A stretch of DNA of 64,000 nt. Origin: Ecdyonurus torrentis (taxonomy: Eukaryota; Arthropoda; Insecta; Ephemeroptera; Heptageniidae). The stretch covers positions 4,648,886 through 4,712,885 of the forward strand of contig OX439132.1 of NCBI GenBank assembly GCA_949318235.1, written 5' to 3'. The translations under genes were made by a program, and so were the position numbers. Below the pieces are notes generated by a model that saw only the letters and a list, made by a program, of their open reading frames with translations, made no database searches and was not told the DNA's origin. Shown here one piece after another: positions 36,266-48,148 of the stretch (position 1 is the stretch's first letter; every line of letters starts with the position of its first letter).

Positions 36266-38787
36266 GTAAGCAACTTAATAAAATTGTATTAATAAATTTA
36301 AATATAATAATAACTTCTTTCTTTTTGTGGTAAATTTAAAAACTATATTTTAAAAATAAATTATTTTATTTGTTTAGATTCTTGTGCAAACTTCAATGGC
36401 TGTAAAAATGTTGGAAGCCAGGGGAATACGTAAGACATTTGTTGGTGAGTTTATCTTGGTGAAATACGTAATTATATTCTAGCTTAAATAATACGTTACG
36501 ATAAAACAGAAGAAAAGGGAAAGAAAATAATAAAACAAAAACAAAAGCATGCTGACATAAATTAGACTTTAAAATTAGTCATATTTTAGTTTCTGGCAAA
36601 ATCTTAGTTTAAAATGATAAAGAAGCTCACTAAAAAAAAAGGGGGGGGGGAATTATTTCCAAACAGGGCATTCAAAATTCGTATGCCTTGCTCCAGCAAT
36701 AATAATAAAAATTACCGGCTTTTATTGGCCGAAATCAGGCTACAGAACCTCTCAATTTAACCCAACTGTTTAACAGTACAGTCAGTTACAATTTTAAATT
36801 AGTATAGACACAAAATTCATGATGTTAATGTTGTTTTTTTTTTTTTTTTTTTTTTTTTTCTTTTACTTACATAAATGTTTTTAAATAATCCATATTTCCA
36901 TAAGGTAAATAAACTTTAATCTAATAATCTTAATAATCTAACAAATCTTAATAATTGCATAGGGTAAAATCTCTAACTGATATTAAAATCTCAAGAAGAA
37001 AAAACTGGTTAAAGAAAGCTTTAGCATAGAATTTTTCAATTATATATACAAAGTGTATTTAAAAAAAATATTATGCTACGAGTTTATTGACGGCGAACTT
37101 GAACATGACAAAGAATTATATTTATTTAGCATCATTTTTTTTTTTTTTTTTTTTTCATCAACAAAAAAAATTATTAATTGCTGATGGGGTTAAATATTGA
37201 CAAATTTTTTGTACTAATTTGGAACTGTTTGTTTGTTCCAATGATATAAAATGAATCACATTTTCTCAAGTTTTTTCCTTATATTTTAATTGCAATTTTT
37301 TAAAAAGTTATATCTATTGAAAGGAGTCAGAGTGATGTAAAATTTTGTTCTGAAATGCAAAATAATTCAATATTAAATGGAGTAAATACTTTAATTAAAG
37401 TCACTCTGAGAGTTTTATTTTTTTCGTATATAGACAATAGAATTAAATGATAATATAAAAAATAAAAATTGCAAATACTTGTGACACAAACATAAGTAAT
37501 TTGTTTAATATCAAGAAGGAAGATAATAAAATACGTAAATTATACCGAGCAGAGAATAATTAGTATGCTATTTTAGTTGCTGCATTGGAAGTCTATTAAT
37601 ATTATTTTATACTGTAATCATTAATCCTCCTGCACAGCAAAATTACTCTACGGGTGTGAGAGGGGGCGGGGGTTCATTCCTTGTCAGGTCTGAAAAAGTA
37701 TGGGTACAAGGGTGGTGTTCCTAGGTCTGGAAAGGGGGTTGATGAGAGTTTCTTCATCAACCTAATTTCGCAAAATTTTGGTGTTTTTCTCACCATTTAT
37801 CAAATCAAATCAAATTTTCTTAACAAGGGTGTATTATGAATGACATCATATTTAACGCACTTCGACGCCATACTGGGGTAATAAATAACATTGCTCAGCA
37901 AACTTTGTTTTGGGCTATTTTCTTTGGGAAATCAGTTAAAAAAATTTCTCACATACCTGAGATACTAATTCAACCTATATTAACAGTATCAATGCACTCA
38001 AAAATATTGCGTAGTATTTTTAAAGTGATTATAGCTCGTTCTATAAACTACTTACAACTCTTATTGAGCCAGCTTCGAAAAGTTTCCTTTGTTAAAAACA
38101 TCTGATTATGACGTCATTACCTGTTTACTACGTTTATATAATATGGTTAATTATTGTTATTTCTTCGTTTAGAACTTTGAACTTGATAAAAATGAACGTA
38201 AATTCATAAAAAAAAGTTCCTTTCTCAATATACGACTCACCTTTATCGGCTTAAAAAACAAGATCAACCAATGAATGCGTCTTATTTTGTTGGTCAGCCA
38301 ATCACTGTAAATGAGATTCACTATACTTTACAGAACAAGTTAAAATGTGTCATTTTTCTATGCTACCCATGTTATTGAGTAATCCAACATGACGTTGACT
38401 TTGAATGCGTAGACCCTATATGAACTACGGGGTTTGAAGCGCAGTTTTAATTAAGCTAGAAGTAAAAAAAAATTCTGTAGGGTTTAACTTTCTTTTATTA
38501 GATCAATGTTTAGCGTTGGGTAGGTTCATATTTCTCTCGGGGGGGGGGGGGGGGGGGCAACAATGACCGGATGAAATTATAAAATATGTAATATATGCTG
38601 CATTATAGCAGAAATGCTAACATTTTTGAATCACATAAGTATAACATATTTGTAATGCTATGAAACATAATTCAGTACTAATGAACTTATGTAATATATG
38701 AGAATTCTTGTTGAAATCAGACTGCTTTAATTATTATTACGTATCTATTTTTGCCTAAATGTTTCGTCATGCAAAAAAAAAAAAAAA

Positions 38788-38818
<31 letters not shown>

Positions 38819-41800
38819 ATAAAATGAAAATTTATGTATTATTAATAAGTATTTAAAAATTAAATTTATTTCATTGTCTATACGAAATAAATAAATAATA
38901 TAAATGTATTCCCACAACCATATAGTGGGAATAAATCTTTATGTTTCACAACACACATTTTCGGAATACAATCAATAGAAACACGATGACAGAGATGCAA
39001 ATCTATATCGGCAGGAAACAAAGGCAAAAAAAATATTATTATTTTTTTTTCCTCAATAGTCATCAGCCCAGGGTCATTTGCATAGTTCTAACTTCTATAC
39101 GTATCACATTTCAGACAATTTCGTTGTCATATAAAATAGAGGATAACATCCATGAGAAAATTAAAATTTATAAACAATAATGCATTTTATTTAATGGATA
39201 TTAATTATATAAAATAGTAATTGAAATAAATTAATAATTAATTATGAATGAGTGTGATCATTTCTCTATTAAACAGGCGTGTATAATATTTGTCATGATT
39301 GCACCATCCAGCCTGCCTAGAATTTCCACGGTTTCTCTAGGCTGTGATGGTAAATGCCAGGCTGGGTACTAGGCCATGACCGGTCCATGTGTTCTATTTT
39401 CATTGTACCTCTCGATAAAACAATGTCTTGGCGGGACTATTGAGAAAAGTCAGAAAAGTGTTGAACACACACGGAAAAAAAAGTTTAATGACTTTCTTGA
39501 TTGATGGAAAACTATAAATTTAACTATAATATTTATATGCTTAATTAAATACTAATTTGGCTTATTAGCAATCTAGTGATTTAAAAAAAAAAAAAAAAAA
39601 ATGCTTGCTGGCCAACTCTGACAATAATTATTTCCTGTCATTTTTTTCTTATTTCAAATCATTACATTACATGATTGAAATTATTATAACAATTTTGTAT
39701 GAAAACACTTTTTTCGCTTCTTGAATGTATAACATTGCTATGAATATGGTATAGTCATATAGTGCAAACTTGAATATTTACTGACTGTCTTTACATGCGT
39801 TTGATATATTTAAACTTTTAAGTAATATTTCATCTTTATATTTCAAGTTAATTTTATATTATGTAACTGTTTATTTTTAAAGTCTTTAGAAAATACCAAT
39901 TATATACTTTCACTGAAACCTGTGAAAACATCACTTAAGTAACATGTAGTTAAAGGCATAGACAACATGAAAACATTAGCATTTCCATCACAAAACACTT
40001 GATGGGACTTACATGAATAACATTAATTGATCTCAAAACCCAACTGTAGCACCGTAGCAGTGATCAGAAAATTTTGATTTATGCAACGCGCACAACATTT
40101 TTATACTAGTTTCTGCCTGTTTCTGACGTCATAAACAGAAATATTCACAAAAATTACATACATTACAGGTTTTTTAGACGCTCTTTTGTGGGGCCACATT
40201 TACATTCTGGTAAAAATTATCATCAGTTGAGTATACTTAGTCTATATAGGGGACTTTATTGTGTGTGAGATATCAGATGGTATACTCCTTTAGTAAATAA
40301 AAATACAATCATCCCCTTGCTTCTAAACTTATCATTTCAGATACAACCTTAGCTCCCCCTGTCTTGATACCTCGCAATATGAAGGGTGAAGCCCGAGTTG
40401 GGCAAGGGACATTAGGAGATATGATAATGAAAGAGATGGAACATAATGAAGGAGAAGAAGATGAAGGAGACGAGTGTTGTCCTGAACCGCCCCCATGTGC
40501 CTCAGTCACATATCATAAATACATCACTGGCATGTTCCCAGAGATGAATGCAATGATGATGGTTCAACAGCCATATCAGTCAGGTTAGAGTAACAATATA
40601 ACTTATCGGTTTAGAGCGCGGGGAAAGCTTAGGGTACCTTAATTTAACATTATGCTTATGGGAATTAACACTTTTTTTCCACTGATTCCGGAGAAATTTA
40701 AATGAAAAACAATTGACATACTTTAACGTGTAGCCACAAGGTCCATATAATAAAGAGGTTGAGCGCAGCACAAAACTCCCCCAGTTGATTTTATTTTGTG
40801 ATGGATGTACTTGATTCTAAGCCAATACGATGCCGTTCACCAGTTACGTCACTGATAAGGTGAATAAAAATACACCCGGTGATATGACGTCTTTGGTGAA
40901 TTCCTTCACGCTGCGCGACCTTGGCCAAAACTTTTCCCGGAGCATCTAACCTCTCATATATGGACCTTGGTGTAGCCATAGAAACATTTTAATTTTTTTT
41001 TAAACTAATGACCTCCATTGATCGCCCCAACAAACTTTTTATTTACAATTATTTCTTTCTATACAAGAAGACTAGAAAAAGGGGGTAATTTTATTTCATA
41101 TTCTCAAAGAGGATATTGTCTTAAATCGATTGATATTCAAATTTCAAATTTTTTAGTTTATTAAGTATTTTTAATTAATTTTTTAAAATCAAAAAATGAT
41201 GTCACGGGTGGTATGGGCATACGAAAAATTTACCATCCTTGGCGTCATTTCGTGACTTTTGAAAACTAATTTAAAAAAAAACTAAAAAATAAGTAATTTG
41301 CATATTTATCGATCCAGGACGATGTCCTCTATAAGAATATGCAATAAAATTAACCCCTAATTTTTTTTTAGACTTCCTCATTGTCATTCAAAAAGCAGGA
41401 ACGATTCTCATCATTTTTTAATTCATGCAAAGTCACATAGTGCAACAATTTCTATGCGAAAAAAAAATTGTTTTCCATAAAATCTCCATTTTAAAACTAT
41501 GATATTTTCATGCAATCCAATTTATATTGACGTTTAAACACGCCATGTATTCAAAGTAATATACACATATATGGAAAGAATAAATTACGTAATTTATGCT
41601 GCATTTATATATTATGCCATTTCATTATATAGCATAATTGTTGCTAAATTGGAACAGCATAAATAATTATGCTATATACAACATACTGTTTATGTTTATG
41701 CTATTATGAAGTATGTATAGCCTCTATATAGATTATGTTGTAATGAAAAAGTGTTACTGAAAATAAGCAATAGCATAATTATAGCCGTAACTATTGCTGT

Positions 41801-44800
41801 CCCTGCAGCTTTCATCCCAATTTAGTAAATTTTAAATATTATATTTAACTGTGGGATATATTGTATTAAAATATAAAGTTTTATTCTTGTCATAAAGCTA
41901 TAATTTGCACCGTATTTTAAGTTTCATTGCCCGATTATTGGTTTAGCGCGCGGAGTTACGCGAGGATTTAAGTTAAAGGTCCCCTAATTTAACATTACCA
42001 TTATGAGGTAAAACACGTTCATTTTGCGATTTTTGAGAAAACTACTCCTGAGAAATACTAGAAATACTTTTACGTGTTTTAAACCATAGATTTTTGTTTA
42101 AGAATTTTGTAAACCGATAACCTCCATTAAGTTATTTTATTTTAATTAATATTTTATTATTTCAGTTATGGTTGGAGGAATGATGAGAGGCAACGGACAA
42201 AGAGTTCAGATGGGTAATATGGTTCACATGGGAGGTATGGGTGGTATGGGTGGTATGGGTGGTATGGGTGGTATGGGTGGTATGGGTGGTATGGGAGGTA
42301 CTTACATGGTACCGATGGGTGGTAACCAGATGAATGGACGAAAAATGGTTGTTATGCAGCCTGTCATCAAAAAAGTTGTCTATGAAGGTGAGTAAAATTT
42401 GTTATTTTAAAAAAATTCAAATATTTTCCCCTTTGTCTGATTTAAATCTATATCTAGAGTCCTATGCAATTTTTTTTTTTGTTTTTGTTTTTTTGGCGTG
42501 TATATGCATACTAATATTTTGATTTTTTAACGTGAGATAAATCCAATTCATAATTTTATTTTAACTTACTTATAAACGACATGTGAGACATGTACAGCTC
42601 TGGCCAAAAGTTCCCGAACAGGGCAGCGCGGCGGTTGCTGCGTTTTCTTATAAAGATAACATAGGGTGGTTGCGGGTTGCCTATGCAAATCGTTCGGAAA
42701 CTTTTGGCCAGAGCTGTACACACGGTGCAATAGAGCGATACGTTTGATATTATTATACAATTTTTATTTAGAACCATTATAAGATCATGCACTATGAAAT
42801 TTATTATACGCATATAATTTGTAGCAAAAATGAGGGACTCTCACGAGATTTAGTTAGGTGACTATAAGCTTGAAACAATCAATATACTTCTCGATGTATA
42901 TAGGTAGAAACTTGCGTCCATTTAGAAATAACATTTCTGTACTTTTTTCAATTTATTTTAGTACAAGTTTTTTATGTTATGTTATGATATTTATTTATTC
43001 AACCACATTTTATTTGATTATAGTCACAATATAAATATATTTAATAATTACAATTTGAGATGAAACTATTGTACATAATAATTACAGAGAGTGAGAGCGG
43101 TGAAAGTGGTGAGAGCGGCGAGAGTGGTGAGAGTAGCGAGGAGGAAGATGACGAGAAGTACACCAGCGACATTGAGCCACCACGACATGGTCATCCACCA
43201 GTAGACATAGATCACTCTGGACCAGCCACCTTGTAAGTCACTCTTGTCAATTATACTGACTTCGCAAATAAGTTTGAATAATTTTGTTTTAAAGCAAAAT
43301 TGATGCAAAGTAGAGGCTGGGATATATCACATTGTACTGTTTATATATTTATTGGACTGTGTTTATATAATATAATGAAACAATTTTCCAATTTAATTCC
43401 CCATGTAAATGCACTTTGTACTGCAAATAATGACTTGATACATGTATACTGTATAGTCACAAAAGCAATATAACATTAAACAAAAAAAAGGTACATTTTT
43501 GGAAGGATGAGGTTTAGGTCTGACCATGTCTTTCCCATATTTACACCTCACCCCCTATATATTATATATTGGTGCACTGCACTAACCTCGTGCGGCACCC
43601 CAAACTATATCTTCGAAAATGATTAGAAAATAAAAATATGATGGGGAAAACTGCAGCCCGATAAATGTCAAAAATTGTTATACAAAAAAAATCCAGTGAG
43701 TTGGATTTAGCTTCCTTGCGCAACCATAACGTTTGGTTCCACTATCTCACAATTTTTACTTCATATCTTCCCCTGAACTTTACCGAGGTCAAAGTTTAAT
43801 TCCAGAGTCACTTTTTAAATCGAAAGCATTAGCTAAAGTATTTTTATTTTTAAATCATACTTTTATAAAATGCAAAAATATACAGAAATACTTCAAATGA
43901 ATATTTTAATAGAGAAAAAATAAAAATATATTTGATATTATTTCCCAGTGATCAACCTCCACCTAGTATTGCCGTGGACCCAGTAGAGGAAGTGCCACCA
44001 CCTCCACCTGTGGAACAACCTATGGACATTCAAGTAGACGTCACTGAACAAGAAGAGCCAGAAACAAGGTCTACAACTTAACATATCAAAATTATAAATT
44101 TAAGGGATAGTCAACAATGGCTTTTTTAATAGTGATCATTGAGTTATTGAACCTCCTGAAAACGCCATCTCAAAATTTTAATTATTAACGTACTGAGAGC
44201 AAAAACCGTTTAGCAACCCCAAACCTATACGTCACAGCTACAACTTGTACTCACTCTAGCTTAGCAACCCCAAACCTATACGTCACAGCTACAACTTGCC
44301 CTCACTCTATAGCTTATAAGCGCGAGCGTGAGTTACTCTTATCTTTGCATAGATTATTTTACTACATATCTGTAGCCGTAACAACATTTTATATACGTAA
44401 AATATTACGTATTTTAAATGGCTTTTGCTCTCAGCGAGTTATTAACTAAAATTTTGAGATCGCGTTTTCAGGAGGTTTAATTACACGATGATCACTATTA
44501 AAAAAAAGCCATCGTTGACTATACCCCTTTAAACAAATTTATGTATGATAATTATATTATATATTATACACAAATATCACTTTTATAGAGACTTTCAAAC
44601 AAATAAAAATCCACTCAATTTTAGCTCTACTACTGAACTATCCTTCATGAAACCTGAAATTTTAAGAATGAAACTTAAGAAAAAAGCAGTAAGCAAGACT
44701 TTAATAATTTAAAATTTAAATCAATATGTTTGTATGTCTACTTATGTTTGAATACACAATGAAATTCAATTTTTCTAATTGCTATCAATTTTGCAGACCT

Positions 44801-47800
44801 TAGCACCACCCATACCAACACTGAATGCTAGACAAGTATTTATGAACAAACAAAATAAAGTTCAGCAACAAATTCAAACCAAAGGTGCTGCGATACAAAA
44901 GAAGAACGGCTATTCGGGTCTCAACGCAGAAACTTGCAAGGATAAAAATTTAAAAGTTAGAGCTACGTAGCTATTTATTTGTTTTTGTGTTGTTTTTGTC
45001 TATCTAAAAACTATATATATTTATTTATCTATTTATTTATTTAGTACGAGAACTTGTGCAGAGAGAGTCCATTCAATGGTCTCCTTTTAGCTACCTCCAA
45101 AATATTGTCAAAATGCAATCCTACCAACAGCATGGTGGGCTACTTTAAGGAGTATTTACTAAATACTCACCAACAAGGAAATGCTACTCTCAATTTGCAA
45201 GACGAAGAAACAAGTAAGATTTTGTATAGTCGCAGGGTCGGACTGGCACTCAAGGGACCTCGTCCGCGAAAGTGGTGTAACACCCTCTCTAGGGGTCACA
45301 AAAGGGGGCGTACCACCCTGGTTACGCACCTTTTTGGGCCCTAGGTGCCTCCAAACAAGAGGGGCCACGTCTGCTATCGCGGACTTGCTCTTATGGCCAG
45401 TCCAAGCCTGTATAGTCGATATAGTTACAGCTAAAACGTATTAACAACTAACGAGTATGTGATTTCACACGGATAAAAAAGATCATGTCGATAATACTGC
45501 ATTTATTTTATATCATATACAGTATTTATGTATATGGATTTTGCTATATTGTTAATTTACAACATATTTTTTATATCATTTACCATAATGTATTATTATT
45601 TATTATTCAGTTCAATTTAGCATGAATTATGTTGAGATGAAATGTTTCTGAAATCGTGCGAGCATATTTATTTATATATCCATGAAGTATAAATAAGCTG
45701 TTAACAATCATTGATATAAATTTTATTAATTTTTCTTCTTGATTTAACAGTTAAGTCATTGGCGGAACCAATGGTGAGTATAATAAGATAGACGCATTTT
45801 ACGTGAAACAAAAAGTACTATATTATGTATAACTACTGAATTAATTCTTTTTATACCAATGAATTTAAAATTGATATCGCTTGAAAAGAAATATTCCATA
45901 ATATAATGTTATTTACACATTACTTCGATAATATATTTTACCATTCAAATTTAGTGGCACTTTTTATCATAAGAATAACATTGTAAATTTAGCGCGTGCT
46001 TTTGAATGGTAAAATATATTATCCCAATTATGTATACATATATACTCGCCTCAAAAAGCCTGAGTTACCTGCCGTTCGACCTTTTACGGTATCGCCCAGC
46101 CGCCTCCCTTTAAAATGCGTACGAGAAATGGGCAATATACATTAGTGGTAAAACTATAAATCGACTGAGATTTTTTAAGTCTAGTATACACTGTTTGGTG
46201 TATTTTTTTTGAGCGTATAAGCTTGCATAAAACTACTCAATGTTAAACGAGCGAGTACTGTAAATTACAGATACAGAATCATGACGATGGCTGTATACAC
46301 ACAGATATATGACGTGATGATCAATTGACATATTAATTTTGTTTGAATTTATTTTTTAGAGAGTTGTTGAGTGTGTCTTCAATAAACACAGTTTAGTAAG
46401 TCCCAGCTGTTTTAAATATTTAATTTTAATTTAATTTAATAATTAAGTCCAAAATATTTTGAATATTTAATGTAAATTTAACTCTACCTAATTTAAACTG
46501 GAATATGGGTTGTTGAGGATAAGAAAATATATGGTTTTAGCATCGGACCTAATATTTTCATTATCAAGATAGTATAAAACATTGACAAAAAATAAATACG
46601 TGTAATAATTATATAAAAGCATATTCTGCAATGGTTTTTAATATTTATGTAATTTTAAATTATCAACATTTATGCTAATTTACATAAATATGCAGCATAA
46701 ATGACGTTCTCCTCCGTCATTGCATTGCTTAATTATGATTTTTATTGCTAATTTAATTACAGATAAAAGAAGGAAAGGTTTTAGTTGAAAAGACTGCCAA
46801 CTTGATAGCTGCAGGTGCAGATAAAACCATTTACAAGGCTCCCATCAGGATGGCCGTTGCGTATTGTGACAAGCAAAACAGAAGTAAGTTAATGTATTTA
46901 TGTGTTAATAAAATACTTGCAAAACTATATAGAGTAAGAAAATCAACAAACTCCTCTATTTCACGCATAAAAATATCCTGTTCATTTTGAACACTATTTT
47001 TTCAAATTGGGAATTAAAACACATTTAATACAACTTAAGTTCAACAAATAAAAGTGGCACCTCCATTCATCCTTATAACAACATTTTTTTTTTTTTTTTT
47101 TAAATTTATAAGATGTTCACAAAATAACAACCCTATAATTTATCCTAAAAACCATTGTATTAATAAAGTTGCTTTCACAATGCGGGTCGGTGCAACATTT
47201 AATTGTTTTAATTTGTATACAACGTAGAATTTTTCAAATTAAGGCCGTAAAATTTCAAATAAGGGACATGTTTATACTAAACATATATATACACATATTT
47301 AAATTACAGTTTTAATTTACAGAAATTTGTTTATAATGCAGTAACTAAAATTAATTTATAAATTTTTCAGTTTTGAGTCCAACAGGTGAAGTTACTTCCG
47401 CAGGACGTAAGATTTTGTCAGATCCACTTTTAATTGTGCAATGTCTGCGCAGAGCAATCATGGTAAGTAAAATTACAATTACTCGTAACGAGTAAAGCTG
47501 AGAGATTTCTATTTATTGCATATTCTGACATATAGAAAATCGAACTGAATCGTTGCACGTGTATTTTTTTTTAATCAGTTTTGTATTTGTATTTATTGAT
47601 TATTTATATTAATTAATAAAAATTTTGTTATGGTGTCAGTCGCAAGACTTAATTTAAATTGTTACTAAGCCCACAATTTTAATGTTTTTTTTCATACTGA
47701 TTTTGAGTTGATTAATTATAGTTAATGAAGTATCTGAATAAATAAGTTTACATAAAAATGTCACGCTTTCAAAAAAGGTTAAAATTTAATATTTTAAGCC

Positions 47801-48107
47801 ACACATATTTTTAAATTTACCCAGAAGAAAAAGTGTCTTTAAAATACGGTAAAATTAAATAATAATAATATTCATTTAAAAAATTTGACATTTTTTTCTC
47901 TTTTAGATGAATAAGGATATTAAGGATGGAATTATAAAAAGTAAGTATAGTATTAAAATAATAATATTGTAATTTTCTAAGTAATTTGCGTGATAACATT
48001 TACCTGTAATATTTAATATAAAAATAAGGTATTTAATTGAATGAAAAATAAAATTCAAAATACTTGAATGAATTCGTTTATATTTTTCAGAGTTGATAAT
48101 GACTTTA

Positions 48108-48148
<41 letters not shown>

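Noticed and set aside
37836..38105. 89-codon frame in gene 2 intron 2
   Set aside because: No domain, no splice context joining it to neighbours, composition like intron.
45054..45444. Frames of 87-96 codons across exon 9 and its intron
   Set aside because: The first part overlaps exon 9 in the wrong frame and the rest is the GC-rich MITE.
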